DNA of 64,000 nucleotides from Pseudopedobacter sp965218985 (GCA_965218985.1 CBDCMP010000007.1:744001-808000); one strand, 5' to 3'; counted from the stretch's first letter, positions 9,201 through 17,467 are shown. The notes: generated by a model from the sequence alone, not told the origin. Numbers and translations are program-made.

Positions 9201-10005
9201 GAACAATGCTTATCATTACAATTTTTATGGATTGGGGAACAGCACCCCAAATCCGGATGACGTGGCGGATTTCTACAGGTTGAAATCTCAGATGTTGAGT
9301 GTATCCGCCTATCTCCAACGCCATGTCACTAACAATATCAGTTTTGGAGTAGGGCCAGGTTATGATTTCAACAACATTTTGGATCGTGGCAAAGACCCGA
9401 ATTTCATTGTCGGTCAAACATCATACGATACTGGTCCCTCCCGTTTCATTACCCTAAAATCATATTTGAACATTTCTTTCACGGATGATAAGATCATGCC
9501 AAAAACAGGTCTGAAATGGAACAACAAGGCGGAGTATTTCTCAGAAGTGAAGGGGGATAAAGATCAATTTTTACGCCTTAGTTCCATACTGTCTGCATAT
9601 GGTACCCCTAATTTCTCTTTCCCCGTAACGCTTGCACTCAGACTAGGTGTTCAAACGAACATTGGAGATTACAAATTTTATCAGGCGAATGCTATAGGCA
9701 ACAACACCTATTTGAGAGGATTTCGTAATCAACGATTTTCCGGCAGAACTTCCTATTTTGCCAATTCAGAGGTCCGCCTTCCGATCTCTAAATTCAGAAA
9801 TTATATTTTCACAGGAGATTTTGGCATGTATGCATTTTATGACATTGCAAAGGTAAAAAGTGATTTTCCTGAAGAAAAAGATTGGCATCAGGGTTACGGA
9901 CCTGGTTTTTGGGTTAATTTTTATGATAAATTTCTGTTAACCCTGGGTTACGGCTTCTCCAAGGAAAGTAAATTGATTGATTTCAATTTTGGTTTTAAAT
10001 TCTAA
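6256..10005 (+). CDS. Metallophosphoesterase with kinase-like middle and BamA-type outer-membrane barrel
   Basis: A 1,249-residue envelope protein. It starts with a lipoprotein-like signal (SLSFFSC, Cys21). Residues about 48-390 are a calcineurin-type phosphoesterase with GDVGNP (D55), MGDN (about 106), GNHDW (about 148), EHHP (about 249) and GHEH (about 329), so all metal ligands look intact. Residues about 470-680 contain LIGDWDRHEDQWRW and IPRDRDQ, a DRHxxxW...DxD pattern reminiscent of HipA/FAM20-like kinases. The last 350 residues are a BamA/TamA-type barrel (YLRGFRNQRF near 1152, ending FNFGFKF). It probably dephosphorylates a substrate at the outer membrane. The gene overlaps the upstream lipoprotein gene by 11 bp. 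Confidence 0.8.
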   Translation: MLNKSITYTAIFLASLSFFSCTTYKAFYAKSERDWKKANNPDSLKLDYTVFLIGDVGNPSLDKQEPTLKLMQSQMYKTDTVYDSLTKDTTIKLSSSKKDVAIFMGDNIYEYGMPEPDAPDRKEKEKKIIEQMKIVKDFKGKTIFIPGNHDWNKSRPGGLSALKREEDFIENYMDSTDVFLPSNGCAGPVEIQMNGNLVIIAIDSEWWLTKFSRSDRYEQGCSVETEEQLIAQIKDIVLRNKGKNIVFTEHHPLFSNGKHGGYYTLLDYFFPLTLVRDNLYIPLPGLGSIYPLMRQYGLSREDISNKKYQKLRNNLLNIFHDQNNLVIASGHEHALQLTRYKNITQVISGAGSKNSALFKGNDALFGHGTKGFARLNYYKNGQCWVEFWEPVGDGSKGKLVYRSPLYSLPASKQDVIAEKEVNYSDSTKVMAVGSRYKASSFKRAIFGEHYRTAWATPITIPYLDLTKFAGGLTPLQLGGGHQTTSLRLEGKDEIQYQFRTIDKNPSALLPEGFRTTFADEIVQDQISSAHPFGALAIPGLANAIGVYHTNPQIVYMPYSRLLGPYLQEIGGRAGIIEIRPDEDLSQFKDFGFTKNAVSTETMYEKLKEDNDNQVDQKSFLTARLFDLLIGDWDRHEDQWRWAEFKKNKGSVYKPIPRDRDQVFTKFDGIIPKLINLALPDIQNFDYTIEDPTKLSIAARNLDRNLLNELSYQDWITIAKKMKTELTDSVIENSVRKMPPAAFKLTGQEIIEKLKSRRDELTKTAESYYKTLSKEVTISGSDKYEYVLVTREKDSTDVKMFKTKKDGKIDTLIYSRVFDNQLTHELNFYLLDNNDSLVIKGASDHPIKIRVVGGGGKDYLADEAENGRTLFFDTPKNEIKGASDTKIVKSDKEWINEYQPNSFRYDKKGFMPNGNYHNNIEGILLGLTYSMKHYGFRKEPYSYEQKLSYLHSISSSAYYAKYEATFYSLFAHKYDLVLKGTYENNAYHYNFYGLGNSTPNPDDVADFYRLKSQMLSVSAYLQRHVTNNISFGVGPGYDFNNILDRGKDPNFIVGQTSYDTGPSRFITLKSYLNISFTDDKIMPKTGLKWNNKAEYFSEVKGDKDQFLRLSSILSAYGTPNFSFPVTLALRLGVQTNIGDYKFYQANAIGNNTYLRGFRNQRFSGRTSYFANSEVRLPISKFRNYIFTGDFGMYAFYDIAKVKSDFPEEKDWHQGYGPGFWVNFYDKFLLTLGYGFSKESKLIDFNFGFKF

Positions 10006-10021
10006 TCCTTACACATGCGAC

Positions 10022-10849
10022 ATGTATCGTAAAGAGAATTTCGAAATAGCAGGTGCCGATGGATACCCTATCCTTGGAGACCTCACTTACGGTAGTGGGC
10101 ATTCAGAACATATTGTGATATTCGTTCATGGATTCAAAGGATTTAAAGACTGGGGAACTCATCATCAAGTGGCTGAGTATTTTGCAGCACGGGAGTTGAA
10201 TTTCATCAAATTCAACTTCTCTCACAGTGGGGTGAATGCCGGGAATCCATCAGACGTCACAGATCTAGAATTATTCGCCAAGAACACCCCAACCAAAGAG
10301 CTATTTGACCTGGAGAAGGTCATCAGTTTCACTAAAAATAAATTTCCTTCTCAAAAAATAGTGCTGATCGGCCATAGTCGTGGAGGTGCTATCAGTATTC
10401 TTCAATCAGTAAAAGACAAGCGCATCAGTAAACTCATCACTTGGGCAGCTATCGGCAATTTCAGAGATTTATGGGATATCAAAAAAGAGGTGGAATGGAG
10501 AAAAACCGGAACCCTTTATATCCTAAATGGGAGAACAAAACAACAGATGCCTTTAGATATCTCTCTATTGGATGACGTTTTTGAAAATAATGACGCTTTC
10601 AATCTCAATGATGCCGCCAAAAGAATTTTTAAACCCTGGCTCATTGTTCAGGGAGATGAAGATACGGCTGTAAAGGTGGAGACTGCAGAGAAATTTCATC
10701 AGGACCAACCGCAAGAATCAAGGCTCATGATCGTGAAAGGCGGAAACCATGTGTTTGGAGCCTCTCACCCCTACGAGAAGGAGGAACTCCCTGAAGATTT
10801 GGAAAAAGTTTGCAAGGCTTGCGTTGATTTTATCCGCACAGAAAAATAA
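10022..10849 (+). CDS. alpha/beta hydrolase
   Basis: A 275-residue cytoplasmic hydrolase with an oxyanion segment (IVIFVHGFKGFKDW), a nucleophile elbow GHSRGG (Ser near residue 120) and a C-terminal acid/His region (QGDEDTAV...GGNHVFG). It resembles dienelactone-hydrolase or peptidase-like small esterases. The reading frame is open from 9977, but that would overlap the preceding gene; the ATG at 10022 (MYRKENFEIAG) matches the usual family start and lies 17 bp after the phosphoesterase stop. It is probably the third gene of the same operon. The substrate is unknown. Confidence 0.85.
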   Translation: MYRKENFEIAGADGYPILGDLTYGSGHSEHIVIFVHGFKGFKDWGTHHQVAEYFAARELNFIKFNFSHSGVNAGNPSDVTDLELFAKNTPTKELFDLEKVISFTKNKFPSQKIVLIGHSRGGAISILQSVKDKRISKLITWAAIGNFRDLWDIKKEVEWRKTGTLYILNGRTKQQMPLDISLLDDVFENNDAFNLNDAAKRIFKPWLIVQGDEDTAVKVETAEKFHQDQPQESRLMIVKGGNHVFGASHPYEKEELPEDLEKVCKACVDFIRTEK

Positions 10850-10867
10850 ATGGATTGCAATTTCATT

Positions 10868-10909
10868 TTACTCAATACATTGAGTAATTTTACTCAATGT
10901 ATTGAGTAA
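10868..10909. promoter_or_regulatory. nested palindromic operator upstream of the AAA/DUF4143 gene
   Basis: Two imperfect 20-bp palindromes built on TTACTCAAT...ATTGAGTAA (10868-10887 and 10890-10909) are separated by two bases. They are also exact reverse complements of one another, so the block can form two small hairpins or one large one. It ends 10 bp before the ATG of the ATPase gene. This is what a repressor or autoregulatory operator would look like. Confidence 0.75.
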
Positions 10910-10919
10910 TTTGTAAATT

Positions 10920-12116
10920 ATGTTTCAAAGATCTTATTTAAAGACTATTACAGAACGAACAAAAGAACCAAGAAGGTTCATTCAGGTGTTAATGGGTCCT
11001 CGGCAGGTGGGGAAAACTACCTTGATCTCCCAATTGATACAGGAGCTTCAACTGGTTTATCAGTTTGAATCAGCTGATGCTGTTCCGGCTACAGATAGCA
11101 CTTGGATCACCACACTATGGGAAAATGCCCGAATCAGAATGAATAGTGGTGGGTTTTCTGAATTTCTGTTGGTGGTGGACGAAATCCAAAAGATTGACAA
11201 CTGGAGTGAGATCATTAAAAAACTTTGGGATGAAGACACCCGCAATAACCTTAATCTTAAAGTCATCCTTCTGGGTTCATCCAGGTTACTCATACAGCAG
11301 GGTCTAACAGAGTCATTAGCCGGCAGATTTGAGTCCACTTACATCGGCCATTGGACTTACAGCGAGATGAAAGGTGCTTTTGATTTCACACCTGAACAAT
11401 ACGTGTGGTTTGGGGCTTATCCTGGTGCTGTTCCGCTGATGAATGAGGAAGAACGCTGGAAAAATTACATCAATAATGCATTGATAGAAGCCAGCATCTC
11501 TAAAGATATTTTGATGCTTACCCGTGTAGATAAACCTGCGTTAATGAAAAAGTTATTTGAGTTGGGCTGCTTATATTCCGGTCAGATATTATCTTATACA
11601 AAAATACAGGGACAGCTTCAGGATGCGGGTAACACTACTACCTTATCTCATTATCTGGAGTTGCTAGACACCGCAGGTCTTTTAGCGGGGGTAGAGAAAT
11701 ATGCGGCAGATGTAATTAGAAAAAGATCATCAAGTCCAAAATTTCAGGTGCATAATACTGCCCTGATAAGTGCACAGAGAAATGAGTTCTTTAAGGAGAT
11801 ATTACAGAATAAAACTGAATGGGGCAGAATGGTGGAATCGACCATCGGAAGCCATTTGATAAATTCAGGCCTTTCCAATAATTTTAAAGTCCATTACTGG
11901 CGGCACAGGAATGATGAAGTTGATTTTGTTTTGGAAAGACGGGGCAAAGTGATTGGCCTGGAGGTCAAAAGCAATGCCGATAATTCCAGCTCTGGTCTGA
12001 ACGCTTTTCAAAAACAGTTTCATCCTGATAAAGTTTTATTAATTGGCAACAGAGGAATACCCTGGCAAGAGTTTTTAAAAATTGATCCGGTGGAGCTTTT
12101 TAACTTTCTTTCATGA
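10920..12116 (+). CDS. AAA ATPase with DUF4143 domain
   Basis: A 398-residue protein. The N-terminal AAA_14 domain has Walker A GPRQVGKTT (about residues 27-35), Walker B LLVVDEIQK and a sensor segment VILLGSSRLL. The C-terminal DUF4143 domain contains VDFVLERRGKVIGLEVKS, a pattern seen in restriction-endonuclease-like folds. These proteins are widespread, often present in many copies, and of unknown function; toxin-antitoxin or defence-like roles have been suggested. The gene is single, with the nested palindrome directly upstream and no obvious partner. Confidence 0.9.
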   Translation: MFQRSYLKTITERTKEPRRFIQVLMGPRQVGKTTLISQLIQELQLVYQFESADAVPATDSTWITTLWENARIRMNSGGFSEFLLVVDEIQKIDNWSEIIKKLWDEDTRNNLNLKVILLGSSRLLIQQGLTESLAGRFESTYIGHWTYSEMKGAFDFTPEQYVWFGAYPGAVPLMNEEERWKNYINNALIEASISKDILMLTRVDKPALMKKLFELGCLYSGQILSYTKIQGQLQDAGNTTTLSHYLELLDTAGLLAGVEKYAADVIRKRSSSPKFQVHNTALISAQRNEFFKEILQNKTEWGRMVESTIGSHLINSGLSNNFKVHYWRHRNDEVDFVLERRGKVIGLEVKSNADNSSSGLNAFQKQFHPDKVLLIGNRGIPWQEFLKIDPVELFNFLS

Positions 12117-12201
12117 TGAATTCATTTCATGACCTCCTCTTTTCTAAGCCGAGGTCTCTCGCAGAAGACTTTGCGTTCATCAAAAATCTGAAATCAAAAA
12201 T

Positions 12202-14199
12202 TCAGTCCTCTTTCTCCACCCAATTGCCATCCTCTTTCATGATTTCGATCATTTCATCCAAAGCCTTGGCAGAGCTGACGTTCTTCTTTACCACTTCTTT
12301 GCCCCGATATAAGGTAATTTTGTCGGGACCGGTGCCTACATAGCCATAATCAGCATCAGCCATTTCACCCGGGCCGTTCACAATACAACCCATGATGCCA
12401 ATTTTAATCCCCTTCAAATGGTCGGTTCGGCTTCGGATCATTTGCGTGGTCTCCTGCAAATCAAAAAGCGTTCTTCCGCAACTCGGACAAGAGATGTATT
12501 CCGTTTTAGAGATTCTGGAACGCGTGGCCTGCAAAATCCCGAAAGAGGTGGAAACCCTGAATTTCGAAGAGACCTGAGGTGCATCCATCCAAACGCCATC
12601 ACCTAAACCGTCTAACAATAAAGCACCCAAATCTGTGGCGGCATAAAGCTGGGCTTTCAGTTCTTTTTGTTCAGACGGTTCGTTCTCATCAAACATATAA
12701 GACCTTTTAATGATGACAGGCGTGTCAATCCCGGCATTCATCAGCTTGAAAAAGAAAGACCTTTGATCAGCCATCCCATGTTCTTCGGAGGTCTCTAAAA
12801 CAAAAACCAAGGTTTTGTCGAAGGGCAGAGCCGCAAAGTCATCACTATTCAAATCGGTATTGGAAACGGAAACTAAGTTTAAAGTCCCATCTCTTTCTGA
12901 TGCAGCCACATCCACGTACTCCTTTAAAGTAAACAGTGGGTGACAATTCATTTTATTCTGCAGGCTTTGCCAGGTTTGATAATTGTAGAGCTGTTTTAAA
13001 TTTCCGGGAAAATTAAAAGAAGGCAATTCATCTCCCAAATAAGCGAAATCTATGGATTGATCCCCCATATGATATTTATCAAGAATTGGAGAATAAATAT
13101 ATCCGGCTGAAGCCAGGATGTTTGCATCTTTTAAATTCTGATCGGATAGATCCAAGACTACCCTAGGCACCTGATGTCCGCCAATGAAAGTGTTGAGTTC
13201 TGCCGAAGCTCTCTTATTGTATTCGTAAGGAGAGTAATCCTCAGGGATATCAAAATATGGGACCTCCAACTCCTCTTCCGGCACCTGGCTTCTCTTTTCA
13301 TAACGCCTGGCCAAAACCTGTGCCACCGGAATCTCACATTCAGGTTCTTCGGTAAGAGAAACCCGAATGGTGTCGCCCAAGCCATCTTCCAACAAAGTTC
13401 CTATCCCCACGGAAGATTTAATTCTACCATCCTCTCCGTCACCAGCTTCCGTGACGCCCAAATGCAAAGGATAATTCATCCCCTCAGTAACCATGGTTGC
13501 TACCAATAAACGGTAAGCCTGCACCATTACCTGTGGATTGCTCGATTTCATGGAGATCACCAAATCATGATCATCCATTTCATGGCAAATCCGAATGAAT
13601 TCCATAGCAGATTCCACCATCCCTTTTGGGGTGTCGCCATACCAGCTCATGATCCGGTCTGATAGGGAACCATGATTGGTGCCTATCCGCATGGCCGTTC
13701 CATTGGCTTTACAAATCTCCACCAGTGGCGCAAATTTTTTCTTTATCCTGGCCAGCTCAATTTCATAAGCTTCAGGGGTATAGCTGAGTTCTTCAAACTT
13801 CTTTTTATCGGCATAGTTCCCCGGGTTCACCCTCACTTTCTCTACAATCCTTGCTGCCAGTTCAGCAGCATTCGGAGTAAAGTGTATATCTGCAATAAGT
13901 GGGGTTTGATAGCCTTTTTCCGCCAATCCTCTCTTGATCTCCGCTAAGTTTTGTGCTTCTTTAATAGAGGGTGCGGTTATTCTCACATATTCACAACCTG
14001 CATCAATCATCCTGATGCTCTGCGCCACAGAGCCTTCAGTGTCCATGGTGTCGGTGGTGGTCATAGACTGAATCCTGATGGGTTGTTCTCCACCCATTAA
14101 CACGCCTCCAATGTTTACCTCCCGGGTTTTGAACCGCGAATATTGGGTCAATGAATTACAGTATCCTCCTTTTAAAGCTTTTGTCGCTTCGGCTTCCAT
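12202..14199 (-). CDS. ispG: 4-hydroxy-3-methylbut-2-enyl-diphosphate synthase, long Bacteroidota type
   Basis: Catalyses the penultimate step of the MEP isoprenoid pathway, converting methylerythritol cyclodiphosphate to HMBPP with a [4Fe-4S] cluster. At 665 residues it is much longer than the roughly 370-residue E. coli form because of a central insert (about residues 300-560), as in other Bacteroidota and plants. The N-terminal TIM barrel (IRIQSMTTTDTMD) and the C-terminal cluster ligands (CPSCGRTLFDLQ and GCIVNGPGEM) are present. The ATG at 14199 is used here; the frame extends two codons upstream only through a TTG. A promoter-like TATTTTTG lies 17 bp upstream. Confidence 0.96.
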   Translation of the reverse strand: MEAEATKALKGGYCNSLTQYSRFKTREVNIGGVLMGGEQPIRIQSMTTTDTMDTEGSVAQSIRMIDAGCEYVRITAPSIKEAQNLAEIKRGLAEKGYQTPLIADIHFTPNAAELAARIVEKVRVNPGNYADKKKFEELSYTPEAYEIELARIKKKFAPLVEICKANGTAMRIGTNHGSLSDRIMSWYGDTPKGMVESAMEFIRICHEMDDHDLVISMKSSNPQVMVQAYRLLVATMVTEGMNYPLHLGVTEAGDGEDGRIKSSVGIGTLLEDGLGDTIRVSLTEEPECEIPVAQVLARRYEKRSQVPEEELEVPYFDIPEDYSPYEYNKRASAELNTFIGGHQVPRVVLDLSDQNLKDANILASAGYIYSPILDKYHMGDQSIDFAYLGDELPSFNFPGNLKQLYNYQTWQSLQNKMNCHPLFTLKEYVDVAASERDGTLNLVSVSNTDLNSDDFAALPFDKTLVFVLETSEEHGMADQRSFFFKLMNAGIDTPVIIKRSYMFDENEPSEQKELKAQLYAATDLGALLLDGLGDGVWMDAPQVSSKFRVSTSFGILQATRSRISKTEYISCPSCGRTLFDLQETTQMIRSRTDHLKGIKIGIMGCIVNGPGEMADADYGYVGTGPDKITLYRGKEVVKKNVSSAKALDEMIEIMKEDGNWVEKED

Positions 14200-14216
14200 G
14201 CACAAATGATTTTGCC

Positions 14217-14224
14217 CAAAAATA
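14217..14224 (-). promoter_or_regulatory. candidate -7 element TATTTTTG for ispG
   Basis: A perfect TAnnTTTG match, 17 bp upstream of the ispG ATG, so the 5' leader would be only about 10 nt. Confidence 0.5.
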
Positions 14225-14389
14225 CGGGTTTTTTAGGAAATAGTTTTGTCGGAAAATTGTTTGTTATGAATTTGAAACAAAGCTGAATAATTCAGATGCC
14301 TGGCTAAGCAGAATCAAAACAAGGACTTCCCATCTGAAAAAGCGGGGTCACGCTATAGGTCACAAGTCTTAGCCAAAGGCCCATATCCT

Positions 14390-14406
14390 TGCCTGTCCGG
14401 CAGGCA
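14390..14406. repeat. short dispersed palindrome (TGCCTG...CAGGCA)
   Basis: TGCCTGTCCGGCAGGCA has 6-bp arms and a 5-bp centre. Similar GC-rich palindromes occur at 17293-17312 and 19618-19633, always between genes. Confidence 0.6.
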
Positions 14407-14467
14407 CTGCCATCGTTAGCCGAACCCATGGTCTGTGTCCTCACCAACGCTATTAAGTTAAGAGGTT

Positions 14468-14493
14468 CGTCATTTTGAACGCAGTGAAAAATC
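14468..14493. repeat. probable dispersed intergenic repeat fragment
   Basis: The phrase CGTCATTTTGAACGCAGTGA followed by AAAATC resembles a degenerate intergenic repeat often seen in Bacteroidota genomes (consensus like GTCATTTCGAACGAAGTGAG, from memory). Only one copy is in this window, so the call rests on recall. Confidence 0.35.
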
Positions 14494-14711
14494 ATACAAA
14501 TAGGTGACAAGTTCTATGAGGAGACCTTGTTAGCGAGACGTTTCTTACCTACCATTGACGTAACCTAGTATGATGTTAAGACCTAAGTTTTTAAACACTC
14601 CCCTTTTATAAATTCCATATTTTTCCATTCCCATTTGCTCATCCTGATATAATCCTTTAATTTTAAAAATTAATCTAAAGCCCTACTTCGGCTTTGCGCA
14701 AAAATCGTTTT

Positions 14712-17159
14712 ATGGAGAAAAACACCCAACTGGAACTTGCCAACGAATTTGTTCAATTCACGGATAGAAACATTTTTCTGACCGGGAAGGCGGGCACCGG
14801 CAAAACGACTTTTCTACATAATTTGCGTAAGCATTGCCCGAAGCGGATGGTGGTGGTGGCACCAACGGGCGTGGCGGCCATCAATGCGGGCGGCAGCACC
14901 ATCCACTCTTTTTTCCAGATGCCTTTTGGCCCTTATATTTCAGAAAACCTGGATAAAACCCGGAAAAGCAATTTTAACCGCAAAATAGGCCGGGAGAAAA
15001 TCAATCTCCTCAAAGGAATAGATCTTTTGGTGATTGACGAAATCTCTATGGTGCGGGCGGATACCCTGGATGGAATTGACGAAGTTCTAAAAAGATACCG
15101 CGACCGCAGCAAACCTTTCGGCGGAGTGCAGCTATTGATGATTGGCGATTTACACCAGCTTTCGCCAGTGGTAAAAGACGAAGACTGGAGAATGCTGAGC
15201 CCTTATTATGATAACCTCTATTTCTTCAACAGCAAGGCATTGCTGCAATCTTCGCCCATCAGCATTGAGCTGAAACATATTTACAGGCAATCTGACCATG
15301 TATTCATCCACCTCCTGAATGCCGTGAGGGAGAATAAAATCGATGTGGAGATTTTGGAACAACTGAATCAGCGTTACATTCCAAATTTCAGCCCGGATGA
15401 AGAGGAAGGCTACATCACCTTAAGTTCACACAATCAATCCGCCAACAGCATTAACGAGCGAAAACTCCAGGAGCTGAAATCAAAAGCCTTTCATTTCCAT
15501 GCAGAAGTGTCGGGAGATTTCCCTGAATTCTCTTACCCCAATGCTGCGGAACTGGTATTTAAAGAAGGGGCACAGGTGATGTTTGTAAAGAACGACGCTT
15601 CCCGCGATAAGCTCTATTTCAACGGGAAGATTGGGAAAATCATCAAAATAAAAAACGATTACATCCATGTGAAATGCCCCGGCGACTACCAGGAGATTGT
15701 GGTGAGTAAAACACTTTGGGAGAATTTTAAGTTCGAACTGAACCCGGAAACCAAAGAGATTGAGGAGCATGTCATTGGAACTTTTTTCCAGTTTCCATTA
15801 AAATTAGCCTGGGCCATCACCATTCATAAAAGTCAGGGTTTAACGTTTGAAAAGGCCATTATAGATGCCAATGCCGCTTTTGCGCATGGGCAAGTGTACG
15901 TGGCTTTAAGCCGATGCAAAACTTTTGAAGGCATGGTGTTGAGTTCACGTATCTCTTTCAACAGCGTGAAAACCGATGGAACAGTCTCCACTTACACCGA
16001 AAATGCAGCACAGAATGCGCCTGGCGAAAAACATCTCACCAATTCCAAAATCTCTTTCCAGCAGAATTTATTATACGAACTGTTTGATTTTAAACAACTG
16101 AAATCGGCTTTATTTCAAATCAAAAAGCTGGCAGAAGATTATAATCAGGTCATCAGCACGGGATTTTTAGACCATGTGAATGCCGCCAGAATATTATCGG
16201 AAAACACCATTTATGCTATTGCCGAGAAATTTAAAGCACAGATACAGGCTCAGTTGCAGGAGCATTTTTTGCCGGAGGAAAACGCCGTATTGCAGGAAAG
16301 AGTAAAGAAAGGCTGTACCTATTTCCTCGAAAAACTGACTGATTTAGAAATCAGGCTGGGCAAAGTTGATTTTGATGCGGACAATAAAGTGATAAAGAAA
16401 AGCATCACAGATGCACAGGAGAACTTGAAAAGGGAAATTTTTATCAAACAATCTGCTTTAAAGCTTTGTACTGACGGATTTAAAACGCTGGATTATTTAA
16501 AAACCAAGGCCAACGCTGATATTGACTTCAATAACCTTCAGAAGACAGAGTCTGCCGTTAAACCTTCCAAAGCACCAGCAGGGATTGAGCACCCTGAACT
16601 TTATCAAATTCTTAAAAAATGGCGGGATGATTTAGCCGGAGAGCAGAACGTTCCGGTTTACCAGGTGCTTCCTCAAAAGGTGCTGACCGATTTGGTGAAT
16701 AAACTACCATCGAATTATGAAGAGCTGGAGAGCATCAAAGGGATTGGCAAAGTGAAAGTGAAACAATACGGCAATGAATTGCTGATCATGATTTCGGATT
16801 TCTGTGAGAAGCGGGAAATCTCGCAGACTCCTTTTCAAACACTCATCAAAACAAAGACAGTTAAATCAGACACCAAAGATTTGAGTCTGCAATTATTTAA
16901 AGCTGGAAAAACAATTGAAGAAATCGCTGAAACCAGAAACCTCACTCCGGGAACTATCGAAGGACATCTTGCGCATTATATCAGCACAGGCGAAGTGACT
17001 GTTTTTGATATCGTGAAGGAGAATAAAGTGCATAAAATCCAGGATTACATTCTTGAAAATAAACCCGACTCCATGAGCGAAATAAAAGCCGCCATGGGCG
17101 ATGAAGTTTCTTATGGAGAGATTAGGGCAGTAATGAAATATATGGAGAGTGTGGCTTAA
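14712..17159 (+). CDS. PIF1/RecD-like DNA helicase with C-terminal HRDC and helix-turn-helix domains
   Basis: An 815-residue protein. The helicase part has Walker A LTGKAGTGKTTF (about residues 24-35), Walker B LLVIDEISM and motif VI-like HKSQGLTFEKAIID, with VYVALSRC shortly after, as in PIF1-type helicases. The C-terminal third has an HRDC-like segment (YQVLPQKVLTDLVNKLP...IKGIGKVKVKQYG) and a HTH_40-like region (LFKAGKTIEEIAETRNLT). It probably unwinds DNA or RNA-DNA structures in repair. The frame opens at a TTG at 14694, but the ATG at 14712 (MEKNTQLELANEFV) is preferred. It stands alone. Confidence 0.88.
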   Translation: MEKNTQLELANEFVQFTDRNIFLTGKAGTGKTTFLHNLRKHCPKRMVVVAPTGVAAINAGGSTIHSFFQMPFGPYISENLDKTRKSNFNRKIGREKINLLKGIDLLVIDEISMVRADTLDGIDEVLKRYRDRSKPFGGVQLLMIGDLHQLSPVVKDEDWRMLSPYYDNLYFFNSKALLQSSPISIELKHIYRQSDHVFIHLLNAVRENKIDVEILEQLNQRYIPNFSPDEEEGYITLSSHNQSANSINERKLQELKSKAFHFHAEVSGDFPEFSYPNAAELVFKEGAQVMFVKNDASRDKLYFNGKIGKIIKIKNDYIHVKCPGDYQEIVVSKTLWENFKFELNPETKEIEEHVIGTFFQFPLKLAWAITIHKSQGLTFEKAIIDANAAFAHGQVYVALSRCKTFEGMVLSSRISFNSVKTDGTVSTYTENAAQNAPGEKHLTNSKISFQQNLLYELFDFKQLKSALFQIKKLAEDYNQVISTGFLDHVNAARILSENTIYAIAEKFKAQIQAQLQEHFLPEENAVLQERVKKGCTYFLEKLTDLEIRLGKVDFDADNKVIKKSITDAQENLKREIFIKQSALKLCTDGFKTLDYLKTKANADIDFNNLQKTESAVKPSKAPAGIEHPELYQILKKWRDDLAGEQNVPVYQVLPQKVLTDLVNKLPSNYEELESIKGIGKVKVKQYGNELLIMISDFCEKREISQTPFQTLIKTKTVKSDTKDLSLQLFKAGKTIEEIAETRNLTPGTIEGHLAHYISTGEVTVFDIVKENKVHKIQDYILENKPDSMSEIKAAMGDEVSYGEIRAVMKYMESVA

Positions 17160-17292
17160 CAGGAGCTTTCGCTCAAACCCTTCCGGCCCTCACGAGCGGC
17201 TCGTCTCTAACCGCTTTTTCCGAAAAAGCAACCAAACCCGGGCGAAGCGAATATAGGAGAGTCTATTTAAAACTATGAATAAACTCCCCGGC

Positions 17293-17312
17293 TGACTGCC
17301 TGTAGTCAGGCG
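17293..17312. repeat. short dispersed palindrome (CTGACT...AGTCAG / GCCTG...CAGGC)
   Basis: Two overlapping inverted repeats share this site: CTGACT-GCCTGT-AGTCAG and GCCTG-TAGT-CAGGC. It resembles the palindromes at 14390 and 19618. Confidence 0.5.
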
Positions 17313-17455
17313 TTCTTTGTTTTTAAAGTTAAAGCTTGGGCTTATTTTTCTCTTCCGCAAAGAACAAAGCCGAAAAAAAGATAAATGGAGGTCATGGCTT
17401 TGGCTGGGTAAATTCTCCATCATATTTTATAAAAATTTTATTCCCTGCTAACCAT

Positions 17456-17463
17456 TATCTTTG
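17456..17463 (+). promoter_or_regulatory. -7 element TATCTTTG, probably giving a leaderless message
   Basis: A perfect TAnnTTTG match ending four bases before the ATG at 17468. Transcription would start at or next to the start codon, which supports that ATG over the upstream open frame. Confidence 0.6.
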
Positions 17464-17467
17464 CCCC

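Larger units (their letters stand above)
14225..14711. other. non-coding gap with dispersed-repeat fragments
   Basis: No gene is supported. The stretch holds a short GC-rich palindrome (14390-14406) and a phrase CGTCATTTTGAACGCAGTGA (14468-14487), both listed separately. The rest is AT-rich sequence leading into the helicase gene. Confidence 0.6.
17160..17467. other. non-coding gap with hairpins and the aminotransferase promoter
   Basis: No gene is supported. A perfect hairpin GCTTTTT-CCG-AAAAAGC lies at 17213-17229 without a following T-run. A GC-rich inverted repeat lies at 17293-17312, and the promoter of the next gene is at 17456-17463. Confidence 0.6.

Noticed and set aside
12113..12343. 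Forward open frame of 76 codons overlapping the end of ispG
   Set aside because: It is antisense to the conserved C-terminus of ispG.
14304..14510. Minus-strand open frame of 68 codons in the ispG-helicase gap
   Set aside because: It runs through the palindrome and the dispersed-repeat phrase and shows no protein-like pattern.
17190..17423. Minus-strand open frame of 77 codons
   Set aside because: It crosses the hairpins and dispersed palindrome with no family resemblance.
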